In this document: piece by piece, positions 32,951 to 41,226 of the stretch
How the letters are laid out: each line of letters opens with the position of its first letter
Numbering within the stretch: the stretch's first letter is position 1
NCBI RefSeq assembly: GCF_019429625.1
Contig: NZ_JAHXRW010000002.1
Coordinates: 186,001 to 250,000, forward strand
Origin: Celeribacter sp. PS-C1
GTDB lineage: Bacteria > Pseudomonadota > Alphaproteobacteria > Rhodobacterales > Rhodobacteraceae
Length of the DNA: 64,000 nt
Direction of reading: 5' to 3'
Program-made: the position numbers and the translations under genes
Notes under the pieces: generated by a model
What the model was told of the DNA's origin: nothing
The model's input: the letters and a program-made list of their open reading frames with translations, nothing else
The model's database searches: none

Positions 32951-35437
32951 ATGAGCAGTTTCAATGAAGACGACGCCTTCGAGGCGGCGGTACAGCCCCA
33001 ACGTCCTTCCCTCTCCCAGCTCGCGATGCAAGGCGCGCGCGAGGCCGCCTTTGGCGCGCCCGACACGTCGTATCTCGACACGCTGAACGACGCGCAGCGC
33101 GAGGCGGTGGAGACCCTCGATGGGCCTGTCCTGATGCTCGCGGGGGCGGGGACGGGGAAGACCAAGGCGCTGACGGCCCGTATCGCGCATCTCTTGAACA
33201 CTGGCCGCGCGCAGCCGCGCGAAATCCTCGCCGTGACCTTCACCAACAAGGCCGCGCGGGAGATGAAGAGCCGTGTCGCCGGGCTGATGGGGATGGAGCT
33301 TGAGGGCATGCCCTGGCTCGGCACCTTCCACTCGGTCTGCGTCAAGCTTTTGCGTCGCCACGCCGAGCTTGTCGGGCTCAAGTCGAACTTCACCATTCTG
33401 GACACGGATGACTCGATCCGATTGCTCAAACAGCTGATCTCAGCGGCGGGCATTGATGAGAAGCGCTGGCCCGCGCGCCAGCTCTCCGGCATGATCGACA
33501 ATTGGAAGAATCGCGCCCTCACACCCTCTGCCGTGTCTGGCGGAGAAGGCAGTGAATTCAATGGTATGGGCGTCAAACTTTATGCACAATATCAAGAGCG
33601 CCTGACAACGCTGAACGCCGTCGATTTCGGTGATCTTCTGCTGCATATGGTGGTGATTTTTCAGAAACACCCGGACCTCTTGGAGCAGTATCAGCGCTGG
33701 TTCAAATACATCCTCGTGGACGAGTATCAGGACACGAACGTCGCGCAATATCTCTGGCTCAGGCTCTTGGCCGGCGGGCATAAGAACATCTGTTGCGTTG
33801 GCGATGATGACCAGTCGATCTACGGCTGGCGCGGCGCTGAAGTGGGCAACATCCTGCGGTTCGAAAAGGATTTTCCCGGCGCCAAAGTCGTGCGCCTTGA
33901 ACAGAATTACCGCTCCACGCCCCACATCCTCGCCGCCGCCTCGTCGGTGATTGCGGGCAACCGGGATCGTCTCGGCAAGGAGCTTTGGACCTCGGAGACC
34001 GAGGGCGAATTGGTGCGTCTCATCGGCCATTGGGATGGCGAGGAAGAGGCGCGTTGGGTCGGCGAAGAGATCGAGGCGCTGCATGGCGGCACACGGTCGC
34101 GCCTGCGCAAGTACTCCCTCGATGACATGGCCATACTGGTCCGCGCCTCGCATCAAATGCGCGCTTTCGAGGATCGGTTCCTCTCCATCGGACTGCCGTA
34201 TCGCGTGATCGGCGGGCCTCGATTTTACGAGCGGATGGAGATCCGCGATGCCATGGCCTATTTCCGCATCGTCACCCAGCCGGAGGACGATCTGGCCTTT
34301 GAACGCATCATCAACACACCGAAACGCGGGGTGGGCGACAAGGCGCTGCAAGAGATCCAAATGTGCGCCCGCCGCCATGGCGTGCCGCTTTTGGAGGCGG
34401 CGGGGATTGCCGTGGAAGAGGGGCTTTTGAAGGGCAAGGCCAAGTCGGGTGTCGCGCAACTGGTCGCTGACATCGCGCGGTGGTCGTCGCTCAACGTCCA
34501 ACAGATTCGCTATGGCGTCGAGGACGAAGACGCACTGGTGGAAGACGTCGCTTATGACCCCGCCGAGATCGGCCATATCGAATTGGCGGAGAAAATTCTC
34601 GACGAGAGCGGCTACACCACCATGTGGCAGAACGACAAGACGCCGGAGGCGCCGGGGCGGCTTGAGAACCTTAAGGAACTCGTCAAGGCCCTGGAGCAAT
34701 TCGACAACCTCGCCGGGTTCCTCGAACACGTCGCACTGATCATGGACAATGACAGCGGTGAAGACGGCGAGAAGGTCACGATCATGACACTGCACGGCGC
34801 CAAGGGGCTTGAGTTCCCGGTCGTATTCCTGCCCGGCTGGGAAGAGGGGTTGTTCCCGTCGCAGCGCTCTATGGATGAAAACGGCACCAAGGGCCTCGAG
34901 GAAGAGCGCCGTCTGGCCTACGTCGGCATCACCCGCGCCGAGGAGCTTTGCACGATTTCCTTCGCAGCAAACCGTCGGGTCTATGGACAATGGCAATCGC
35001 AGTTGGCCTCGCGGTTCATTGATGAATTGCCGCCTGAGCATGTCGATATTTTGACGCCCAACGGCCTTTATGGTGCGCAGGGCAATATGGGCGGTGGCAT
35101 GGCCAGAGATCGGTCGCTGGACGATTATGCGCAGACCTCAGCCACGCGTTTCAACGAACGTGCCTCCAAAGCCGATGTCTACAATTCTCCGGGCTGGAAA
35201 CGGATGCAGGAGCGCACCATGCGGGCTGGCACGCCGCGCGCGCCTGTCACCCTCGATCTGAAAGCTAGCGCCTCTTTCACGCTGGGCGACCGAGTGTTCC
35301 ACAAGAAGTTCGGCTATGGCGAAGTCATGGAAATCGAGGGTGAAAACCTGACGGTGGAGTTTGATCACTCGGGCACGAAAAAGCTCAAAGCAGGCTTTGT
35401 GATGCCCGCAGATCAAGCGGGCGACGTTCCATTCTGA
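32951..35437 (+). CDS. UvrD/PcrA-type ATP-dependent DNA helicase
   Basis: 828 residues, superfamily 1A 3'-5' helicase. Walker A AGAGTGKTKALTARIAHLL near residue 60, motif II VDEYQDTNVAQYLWL near 255, motif III GDDDQSIYGWRGAE, motif V-VI TLHGAKGLEFPVVFLPGWEE and RRLAYVGITRAEELC. The C-terminal tail (about 760-828) contains a Tudor-like segment (GDRVFHKKFGYGEVMEIEGE) as in PcrA/UvrD. It functions in mismatch and nucleotide excision repair and in removing stalled RNA polymerase. The start at 32951 lacks a clear Shine-Dalgarno; 32936 is possible. Confidence 0.93.
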   Translation: MSSFNEDDAFEAAVQPQRPSLSQLAMQGAREAAFGAPDTSYLDTLNDAQREAVETLDGPVLMLAGAGTGKTKALTARIAHLLNTGRAQPREILAVTFTNKAAREMKSRVAGLMGMELEGMPWLGTFHSVCVKLLRRHAELVGLKSNFTILDTDDSIRLLKQLISAAGIDEKRWPARQLSGMIDNWKNRALTPSAVSGGEGSEFNGMGVKLYAQYQERLTTLNAVDFGDLLLHMVVIFQKHPDLLEQYQRWFKYILVDEYQDTNVAQYLWLRLLAGGHKNICCVGDDDQSIYGWRGAEVGNILRFEKDFPGAKVVRLEQNYRSTPHILAAASSVIAGNRDRLGKELWTSETEGELVRLIGHWDGEEEARWVGEEIEALHGGTRSRLRKYSLDDMAILVRASHQMRAFEDRFLSIGLPYRVIGGPRFYERMEIRDAMAYFRIVTQPEDDLAFERIINTPKRGVGDKALQEIQMCARRHGVPLLEAAGIAVEEGLLKGKAKSGVAQLVADIARWSSLNVQQIRYGVEDEDALVEDVAYDPAEIGHIELAEKILDESGYTTMWQNDKTPEAPGRLENLKELVKALEQFDNLAGFLEHVALIMDNDSGEDGEKVTIMTLHGAKGLEFPVVFLPGWEEGLFPSQRSMDENGTKGLEEERRLAYVGITRAEELCTISFAANRRVYGQWQSQLASRFIDELPPEHVDILTPNGLYGAQGNMGGGMARDRSLDDYAQTSATRFNERASKADVYNSPGWKRMQERTMRAGTPRAPVTLDLKASASFTLGDRVFHKKFGYGEVMEIEGENLTVEFDHSGTKKLKAGFVMPADQAGDVPF

Positions 35438-35510
35438 CGTCGGTTATGTGGCATTTTACGGGCAATTAAGAAGTTTCGGGTAGGCTCAGGTCAGTTTGAA
35501 ATCCTGAGAT

Positions 35511-36677
35511 ATGTGCCCGATGCCCATCACAATCGAAGCCCTCGACAGCCAGTTTGCGACCGCGACCGGTTCGAATGTGAATTCGGGGCCGGGGACCTCG
35601 CAATTCGATTATCCGCCGACCTCGACCAGTGGGTTGATCATCGAATCCCAACCGGGAGATGACAGCCCCTATATCTTTTCGCCAGGTGACACCTACACGC
35701 TGACTTTTGCTGGACAGGGCGGTGATACGATTGAAAACGCCACCGTGGTGCGCTCCGACTATATCGATGTCAATGGCGACACAGGCTACGCCGTTGTCTT
35801 CGAGGGGTACAACAGCAATGGCGAACTGGTTCAGGTCGTGTGGACGCCGGAATTCGATCTCGAAAGTTGGTATTGGGACAACTTCGATGCGGGGCAATCG
35901 CCGGGGTTCTACAATACCGATCAATCTGCCGCGACCACCTATCAGGCAGTGTGTTTTGAGGCCTCGATGCCGATTGACACGCCCTCGGGGCCGCGCGCCG
36001 TCGGGGAGTTGAGGCCGGGTGATACGGTGGTCACGCTAGATCACGGGGTGCAGCCGATCCTTTGGGTGGCGGCGCGGCAGGTGCGCGGATGGGGGCGTCA
36101 TGCGCCGGTGATTTTTGCGCCCGGCAGTTTTGACAATCCGGAGCCAGTGGTCCTGAGCCAGCAACACCGCATCTTGCTCGATTTGCCGACCAAGGGGATG
36201 CATCCGGCAGGGCGACAGCTTTTGGTCCCGGCGGTTTCCTTTGTTGATGGCAAATATGTCCGGGTGCGGCCACGCGATGAGATCACCTATGTGCATCTCT
36301 TGCTTGAGGATCACGGGTTGGTCTCTTGTCACGGGATCGCCTGTGAAAGTCTTTATCTCGGGCAAGTGGCGCGTGATGTGTTGGGGGGCGTTGCTGGCTA
36401 TGCGCCGGGAGGGATCGCGGCCGGGTCGATCGAGAGTTTTCTGGATCTCTTTGCGGGGCATAAGGCGCAACAACCAGCGCGGCCGCTTCTGTCGCCGCGC
36501 GAAGGGCAGGCGTTGCTGCATCGTCTGGCCGGTCTGCCGGAGCGCAAACCTGCAATGCTCATGAAGCGGGGGCGGCAAGGTCAGCAGCCCTATCATCTGG
36601 ACGCGATGAAATATCCCGGTGCGCCCGGATTGCGCGGCCTGCCGGCCTTCGAGCGCATTCTGGAGCTTGCGGCCTAA
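35511..36677 (+). CDS. Hint-domain protein (Hedgehog/intein type)
   Basis: 388 residues. The N-terminal ~145 residues are acidic, Gly/Ser/Thr-rich and look like a secreted beta-rich passenger. A Hint domain follows (about 147-300): CFEASMPIDTPSGPRAVGEL has the conserved Cys start, with LRPGDTVVTLDHGVQPILWV and HRILLDLPT. The C-terminal 80 residues are a basic/Leu-rich tail. Such Hint_2 proteins are common in Rhodobacterales, often near type I secretion loci, but none is adjacent here. Two start codons, 35511 and 35520, are equally plausible. Confidence 0.82.
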   Translation: MCPMPITIEALDSQFATATGSNVNSGPGTSQFDYPPTSTSGLIIESQPGDDSPYIFSPGDTYTLTFAGQGGDTIENATVVRSDYIDVNGDTGYAVVFEGYNSNGELVQVVWTPEFDLESWYWDNFDAGQSPGFYNTDQSAATTYQAVCFEASMPIDTPSGPRAVGELRPGDTVVTLDHGVQPILWVAARQVRGWGRHAPVIFAPGSFDNPEPVVLSQQHRILLDLPTKGMHPAGRQLLVPAVSFVDGKYVRVRPRDEITYVHLLLEDHGLVSCHGIACESLYLGQVARDVLGGVAGYAPGGIAAGSIESFLDLFAGHKAQQPARPLLSPREGQALLHRLAGLPERKPAMLMKRGRQGQQPYHLDAMKYPGAPGLRGLPAFERILELAA

Positions 36678-36754
36678 CGCGCCGACCCTGATTTTCGAAC
36701 TGATAAACTCTGGTCGCGACGTTGCATCGTCAGCGCGTTTCCTCATGCCTGAAC

Positions 36755-36834
36755 AAAAAAACACCCGCGTCCAGGGAGGAGGAGAGGACGCGGGTGCTCT
36801 TGCATCGGACCACGAGGGAGGAGGAGTGGGTCCG
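36755..36834 (-). ncRNA. CcsR-like sRNA unit 4 (terminal, with terminator)
   Basis: Two hairpins with CCTCCTCCC-type loops: 36806-36834 (stem CGGACC, one bulge) and 36762-36796 (11-bp perfect stem CACCCGCGTCC/GGACGCGGGTG, loop on the minus strand TCTCCTCCTCCCT). The last is directly followed by seven U (36755-36761), giving an intrinsic terminator. Their 9-nt gap makes a pair; the next pair is 14 nt away. Confidence 0.85.
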
Positions 36835-36848
36835 TATCAGAAAGAAAT

Positions 36849-36921
36849 GCGGCGGTGTCAGGGAGGAGGAAGACACCGCCGCCTTCAGTCACGATCCCTC
36901 AGGGAGGAGGAAGAGAGATCG
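36849..36921 (-). ncRNA. CcsR-like sRNA unit 3
   Basis: Two hairpins 9 nt apart: 36892-36921 (9-bp stem with one G-U pair) and 36849-36882 (11-bp perfect stem GCGGCGGTGTC/GACACCGCCGC). Each loop reads TTCCTCCTCCCT on the minus strand. Confidence 0.85.
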
Positions 36922-36949
36922 GATCTCTAGGGCTAGGCCCCGTATTGGT

Positions 36950-37019
36950 GCGACGATGCAAGGGAGGAGGAAGCATCGTCGCTCTGGTCTTCAAGGTCCC
37001 AGGGAGGAGGAGAGGGACC
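36950..37019 (-). ncRNA. CcsR-like sRNA unit 2
   Basis: Hairpins at 36995-37019 (6-bp stem GGTCCC/GGGACC) and 36950-36982 (10-bp perfect stem GCGACGATGC/GCATCGTCGC), 12 nt apart, both with a CCTCCTCCC loop on the minus strand. Confidence 0.85.
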
Positions 37020-37038
37020 CCGAATTCCGGTATCTGGT

Positions 37039-37111
37039 GCGGCAGCGCCAGGGAGGAGGAGAGGCGCCGCCGCAGGTATCAGGGCCTCAGGGAGGAGGAG
37101 GAGGCCGTGAT
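37039..37111 (-). ncRNA. CcsR-like sRNA unit 1
   Basis: Hairpins at 37078-37111 (GAGGCC stem extended by ATCA/TGAT after one mismatch) and 37039-37073 (11-bp stem with one G-U pair), only 4 nt apart, each with CCTCCTCCC in the loop. The first hairpin begins 8 nt after the ccaF1 stop codon, so it is probably cut from the ccaF1 mRNA. Confidence 0.85.
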
Positions 37112-37119
37112 GAGTATTC

Positions 37120-37335
37120 TTATTTGCCGTAAGCGGCTTCGTAGGCCACGGCGTTGATCGAGGCACGGGACATGCCGAGATCGTTGAGGTCGCGGTCGCT
37201 CAGGCCGGACAGCTCAAGCACCGTTTCACGATAGACGCGGTAACGTGCGAAGCGTTCGCCGAGTGCTTTGAACAGACCGCCGAAAGAAGCGGAGGAAGCC
37301 GTTGCGGCACTGTTGATGTCGTTTGCGTAAGCCAT
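37120..37335 (-). CDS. ccaF1: DUF1127 protein, CcaF1-like RNA-binding protein
   Basis: 71 residues. The C-terminal DUF1127 motif (about 30-60) YRETVLELSGLSDRDLNDLG with a short helix before it is characteristic. In Rhodobacter sphaeroides the DUF1127 protein CcaF1 (RSP_6037) binds RNA and affects sRNA maturation, and its gene is co-transcribed with the four CcsR sRNAs directly downstream. The same order is present here. The ATG at 37335 has AAGG upstream. The naming rests on domain plus gene order, not on alignment. A long leader (about 170 nt) lies upstream. Confidence 0.85.
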   Translation of the reverse strand: MAYANDINSAATASSASFGGLFKALGERFARYRVYRETVLELSGLSDRDLNDLGMSRASINAVAYEAAYGK

Positions 37336-37508
37336 GTGACTCTAACCTTAGATATGCGTTCGGACGTTGGTCCGCTTGATGCGCCGCCGCTTACTCCCTT
37401 CGGGCTTCTGCCGGTCTTCGGTCCAACTCCGCGTCGTTTTAGCGAGGTCTTTTCGAAGCGAACCGCTTGCTGCGGTCGAAGGTGCATGCCTTGGCTGCTG
37501 TTGAACCT
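37336..37508 (-). other. 5' leader of the ccaF1-ccsR transcript
   Basis: About 165 nt between the predicted promoter and the ccaF1 start. No terminator or conserved riboswitch is recognised. Contains the GC-rich GTAAGCGGCGGCG and a weak Shine-Dalgarno (AAGGTTAGAG). Confidence 0.4.
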
Positions 37509-37537
37509 AATATTGTGGAATTGCTGCGATTGCACAA
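37509..37537 (-). promoter_or_regulatory. Predicted promoter of ccaF1-ccsR
   Basis: On the minus strand TTGTGC (37532-37537), 17-nt spacer, AATATT (37509-37514). In R. sphaeroides this operon is induced by stress through RpoHI/RpoHII; whether this element is RpoH- or RpoD-type cannot be decided by eye. Confidence 0.45.
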
Positions 37538-37583
37538 TCCGTCCAATCGGCATTGCCGCTATGCAGAATATGCATGAGTAGTC

Positions 37584-37662
37584 CTGACCTATTTTGCATG
37601 GCTCCCAAAAACGGCCTGAAATGGCAGGGGGTGTGCTGGATTGAATGCTGGAAATAGGTCAG
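37584..37662. promoter_or_regulatory. Inverted repeat upstream of mrp
   Basis: CTGACCTATTT (37584-37594) and AAATAGGTCAG (37652-37662) are perfect 11-bp inverted repeats separated by 57 bp. They lie between ccaF1 and mrp, 63 bp before the latter's start. They may be two operator sites for a looping regulator or one long weak hairpin. Confidence 0.4.
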
Positions 37663-37724
37663 TAAACCCCCTATTTCGTGGGCAAAGCCGATGAAATCGT
37701 CGAAAAACTGAAAGGGGGGACCCT

Positions 37725-38816
37725 ATGTCCGTCACGCAAGATCAAATCATGGCTGAGCTGCGCAAAGTGGCCTTGCCCGGGGGCTCGAATCTGGTGGAGG
37801 CAGACCTTGTGCGTGCATTGACGCTACGTCAGGGGGCGGTCAGTTTCGTGATCGAAGCGCCGGATGCCGCCACTGCTCAGGCCTGGGGGCAGGTCGAATC
37901 GCAGGCGAAAGCGGTGCTCGAGGCGCTCGATGGGGTCGAGAAAGTCTCCATCGTCATGACGGCTCATGGTCCTTCGGCGCCGAAACCGGCGCCTGCCGCC
38001 GGAAGTGAACCGCCGAGTCTCAAGATTGGGCGTCATCCGACCCCGCAACAGGGCAAGCAAGGCGTGCCGGGCGTCAAACACATCATCGCCATCGCTTCGG
38101 GCAAGGGCGGGGTGGGCAAATCCACCGTGTCTGCCAACCTCGCCGTGGCGCTGGCCCGTCAGGGGCGCAAGGTCGGTCTTTTGGATGCCGACATCTACGG
38201 CCCGTCGCAGCCGCGCATGATGGGGGTGAACAAGCGCCCGGCTTCACCGGATGGCCAAACCATTGAGCCGCTGCACGCTCACGGCGTCACGCTCATGTCC
38301 ATCGGCTTCATGATTCCCGATGGCGAGGCGGTTGTATGGCGCGGGCCGATGCTGATGGGCGCGATGCAGCAGATGCTGGGGCAGGTGGCCTGGGGAGAGT
38401 TGGATGTCCTTCTGATCGACATGCCGCCGGGCACGGGCGATGTTCAGCTCACTCTGGGCCAGAAGACCGAGCTCACCGGCGCTCTCGTCGTGTCAACGCC
38501 GCAAGACGTGGCGCTGATCGACGCGCGGCGTGGCATTTCGATGTTCGAAAAGCTGAAAGTGCCGGTGCTGGGGCTCATTGAGAACATGTCCACTTATGTT
38601 TGTCCGAATTGCGGCCATGAGGACCATATCTTCGGTCATGGCGGTGTCGCGCAGGAGGCAGACAAGCTCGGCGTGCCGCTTTTGGCGGAGTTGCCGCTTG
38701 CGATCGAGGCGCGTTTGGCGGGCGACAACGGAACGCCCGTGGCAGCAGGCGACAGTCCCCTAGCGGCGCCCTACATGGCGCTTGCCCAGCGGCTCGTGGA
38801 GAGTGGTGTCGCCTGA
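37725..38816 (+). CDS. apbC: Mrp/ApbC family iron-sulfur cluster carrier ATPase
   Basis: 363 residues. An N-terminal MIP18/DUF59 domain (about 5-80, ITAELRKVALPGG-like) precedes the P-loop ATPase domain: deviant Walker A in SGKGGVGKSTVSANLAVAL near residue 125, GLLDADIYGPSQPRMMG and IDMPPGTGDVQLTLG. The CxxC pair in TYVCPNCGHEDHIFG near 290 binds a transferable [4Fe-4S] cluster between two monomers. It delivers clusters to apo-proteins. It is cytosolic and monocistronic, with a terminator at 38854-38884. Confidence 0.93.
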   Translation: MSVTQDQIMAELRKVALPGGSNLVEADLVRALTLRQGAVSFVIEAPDAATAQAWGQVESQAKAVLEALDGVEKVSIVMTAHGPSAPKPAPAAGSEPPSLKIGRHPTPQQGKQGVPGVKHIIAIASGKGGVGKSTVSANLAVALARQGRKVGLLDADIYGPSQPRMMGVNKRPASPDGQTIEPLHAHGVTLMSIGFMIPDGEAVVWRGPMLMGAMQQMLGQVAWGELDVLLIDMPPGTGDVQLTLGQKTELTGALVVSTPQDVALIDARRGISMFEKLKVPVLGLIENMSTYVCPNCGHEDHIFGHGGVAQEADKLGVPLLAELPLAIEARLAGDNGTPVAAGDSPLAAPYMALAQRLVESGVA

Positions 38817-38853
38817 CGCCCAGCTTGAAAAAGACAGTGAAGACAATCTCTTT

Positions 38854-38884
38854 CGCGCCCTCGCATGTCGGGGGCGCGTTTTTG
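38854..38884 (+). terminator. Intrinsic terminator of mrp
   Basis: CGCGCCC (38854-38860) pairs with GGGCGCG (38872-38878) around an 11-nt loop, followed by TTTTTGTTTT. Confidence 0.85.
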
Positions 38885-39051
38885 TTTTCGGGGCTGTTGT
38901 TTGCAAATCCGGGCCGCTCTCGGTATCGTGAGGGTGCTAAGTGGTTTTTTGCCACTGCATTTCAGAACGCTCCGCGTCGCAGTCGCGATGCGTCTTGCCG
39001 AAAGGATCTCGACGGGCCGGCAAGCCCGCTAAATCATCCGGAAAGGACGAT

Positions 39052-39468
39052 ATGTTTACCAAAATCCTGGTCCCTGTGGACCTTGCACATGCAGACAAGC
39101 TGAGCCGCGCGCTGGACGCGGCGGCGGATTTTGCACTGCATTATAAAGCTGCTGTCACCTATGTCGGTGTGACGGCGGAGACCCCTGGCTCGCTGGGGCA
39201 TAATCCAAAAGAATATGCGGAACGATTGGCGCAATTCGCGCAGGAGCAGGGCAAACGCCACGGCTTCGAGGTCGAAACTCGTGCGGTGGTCAGTCACGAT
39301 CCCGCGGTCGATCTCGACAAATCTCTGGCCAGGGCGGTCAAAGAGGCGGGGGCTGATCTGGTGGTCATGGCCACCCATGTTCCCAATGTCGCCGATCATT
39401 TCTGGCCGTCCCATGGCGGCAAACTTGCGTCCCATACTGACGCTTCCGTGTTTCTCGTGCGGGGCTGA
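39052..39468 (+). CDS. Universal stress protein (UspA family)
   Basis: 138 residues. KILVPVDLAHADKLSRALDA at the start and DLVVMATHVPNVADHFWPSHGGKLASHTDASVFLVRG at the end show the UspA fold; GLVVMATH and the Gly-rich G-x-x-G-x-x-S variant near 120 indicate possible ATP binding, although the loop is shorter than in ATP-binding UspAs. The ATG at 39052 has AAGGA about 7 nt upstream. It is monocistronic and located beside a stress RNA locus, but no direct link is shown. Confidence 0.9.
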   Translation: MFTKILVPVDLAHADKLSRALDAAADFALHYKAAVTYVGVTAETPGSLGHNPKEYAERLAQFAQEQGKRHGFEVETRAVVSHDPAVDLDKSLARAVKEAGADLVVMATHVPNVADHFWPSHGGKLASHTDASVFLVRG

Positions 39469-39565
39469 GCCGCACTGACGTCACATCATTGATCGCGCCT
39501 CCGCATCGCGCGGGTGAGGCATGGCATGTGGCGCAAGGTGACACCAAATTCCAAGGAGTATTTCC

Positions 39566-41179
39566 ATGAGCGATGACGGCATTCCTGCCCCAGAGGGCGA
39601 CGCCGCTTTGATTGAGACCGATTATGAAATCGGTCAGGACAATATCACAACAACCGTCGGGCCCTTTGGGCTTGATGTTCACAATCCGGTCTTTCTGATC
39701 TCCGGTCTGTCCATCGTGGTCTTCGTCTTGCTGACGCTTGCGTTGCAGGAACAGGCGGGCGCGATTTTTACCCAGTTGCGCGATTGGCTGACCTCGACCT
39801 TTGACTGGTTTTTCCTTTTGGCAGGCAATATTTTCGTGTTGTTCTGTCTGTTCCTGATCGTCTCGCCCTACGGCAAGGTGCGCATCGGGGGCATGGAGGC
39901 CACGCCCGACTATAGTTATCGCGGTTGGTTCGCGATGCTTTTTGCCGCCGGGATGGGCATCGGGCTGATGTTCTATGGCGTCTCTGAACCGATCTCTCAT
40001 TATTCCTCTTCCTTTGCTGACACGGCAGGAACGCCCGAAAGCTGGGCGCCGCTGGCCGGTGCGCCGGGGGATGCGGAGGCTGCGCGCCGTCTCGGCATGG
40101 CGGCGACGATTTTCCACTGGGCGTTGCACCCTTGGGCGATTTACGCCGTGGTGGCGCTCTCTTTGGCGCTGTTCTCCTTTAATAAGGGGCTGCCCCTGAC
40201 AGTGCGCTCTGTGTTCTACCCGATCTTTGGCGAACGCATCTGGGGCTGGCCGGGTCATATCATCGACATTCTGGCGGTCTTCGCGACGCTCTTCGGACTG
40301 GCGACTTCGCTGGGCTTCGGTGCGGAACAGGCCAATGCGGGCCTCAATCACCTCTTTGGCATTCCCGTCAACGATGTATCGAAGGTGATCCTGATCGGTA
40401 TCATCACCTGTTTTGCGCTCCTGTCCGTTGTGGCCGGGCTTGATGCCGGTGTGAAACGTCTCTCCGAGATCAACATGGGGCTGGCGGCCTTGCTGTTGCT
40501 CTTTGTGATCATTGTTGGGCCGACGATGGCGATCCTCACCGGGTTCTTCGCCAATCTGAAAGCTTATGTTGTCGATCTTCCAGCGCTCTCCAACCCGTTC
40601 GGCCGGTCAGACGATAACTTCCGCCAAGGTTGGACCGCCTTCTATTGGGCGTGGTGGATTTCCTGGTCCCCGTTCGTGGGCATGTTCATCGCACGCGTGT
40701 CGCGTGGCCGGACCGTGCGCGAGTTCCTGATTGCCGTGCTGATCGTTCCCATGCTGGTCTCTGTCCTGTGGATGACGGCTTTTGGTGGCACCGCGATCAG
40801 CCAGATCGTCAACGATGGCTACACGGCAGTGACCGAAGCGGCGCTGGAGTTGAAACTCTTTGCCATGCTCGAAGCGTTGCCGTTGAAGGAAATCACCTCC
40901 TTCATCGCGATCATTCTGGTCATCGTTTTCTTTGTCACCTCCTCGGACTCCGGCTCACTGGTGATTGATACGATCACGGCAGGGGGCAAGGTCGACGCGC
41001 CTGTGCCGCAACGTGTGTTCTGGGCCAGCTTCGAAGGTCTCGTTGCCATTGCGCTTCTGCTGGGCGGTGGCCTCGGCGCGCTTCAGGCGATGGCGGTCTC
41101 GACTGGCTTTCCATTCACCATCGTGCTTTTGCTGGCGTGCTATGCCACATGGCGCGGGCTGCGGTCTGAGCCCCGCTGA
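39566..41179 (+). CDS. BCCT family betaine/choline/carnitine transporter
   Basis: 537 residues, twelve hydrophobic helices. The family signature WAWWISWSPFVGMFIARVSRGRTVREF near residue 370 and GMGIGLMFYGVSEPISHYSS near 135 are clear, with FHWALHPWAIYAVVALSLAL. It imports quaternary ammonium compounds such as glycine betaine or choline, often for osmoprotection. The N-terminus is an acidic cytosolic extension and the C-terminus is short, so osmosensing through a long C-tail (as in BetP) is not evident. A terminator follows. Confidence 0.92.
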   Translation: MSDDGIPAPEGDAALIETDYEIGQDNITTTVGPFGLDVHNPVFLISGLSIVVFVLLTLALQEQAGAIFTQLRDWLTSTFDWFFLLAGNIFVLFCLFLIVSPYGKVRIGGMEATPDYSYRGWFAMLFAAGMGIGLMFYGVSEPISHYSSSFADTAGTPESWAPLAGAPGDAEAARRLGMAATIFHWALHPWAIYAVVALSLALFSFNKGLPLTVRSVFYPIFGERIWGWPGHIIDILAVFATLFGLATSLGFGAEQANAGLNHLFGIPVNDVSKVILIGIITCFALLSVVAGLDAGVKRLSEINMGLAALLLLFVIIVGPTMAILTGFFANLKAYVVDLPALSNPFGRSDDNFRQGWTAFYWAWWISWSPFVGMFIARVSRGRTVREFLIAVLIVPMLVSVLWMTAFGGTAISQIVNDGYTAVTEAALELKLFAMLEALPLKEITSFIAIILVIVFFVTSSDSGSLVIDTITAGGKVDAPVPQRVFWASFEGLVAIALLLGGGLGALQAMAVSTGFPFTIVLLLACYATWRGLRSEPR

Positions 41180-41202
41180 GGTCCTCGTGCAATCCTAAGT
41201 TA

Positions 41203-41226
41203 AAGGGGCCTTCGGGCCCCTTTTTT
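41203..41226 (+). terminator. Intrinsic terminator of the BCCT gene
   Basis: AAGGGGCC-TTCG-GGCCCCTT followed by six T; a perfect 8-bp stem with a stable TTCG tetraloop. Confidence 0.92.

Noticed and set aside
36619-37157. Plus-strand open frames across the GGGAGGAGG repeats, and a CRISPR-like reading of the repeats
   Set aside because: The repeats are hairpin loops with differing stems, not identical spaced repeats; the frames are arginine-rich artefacts.
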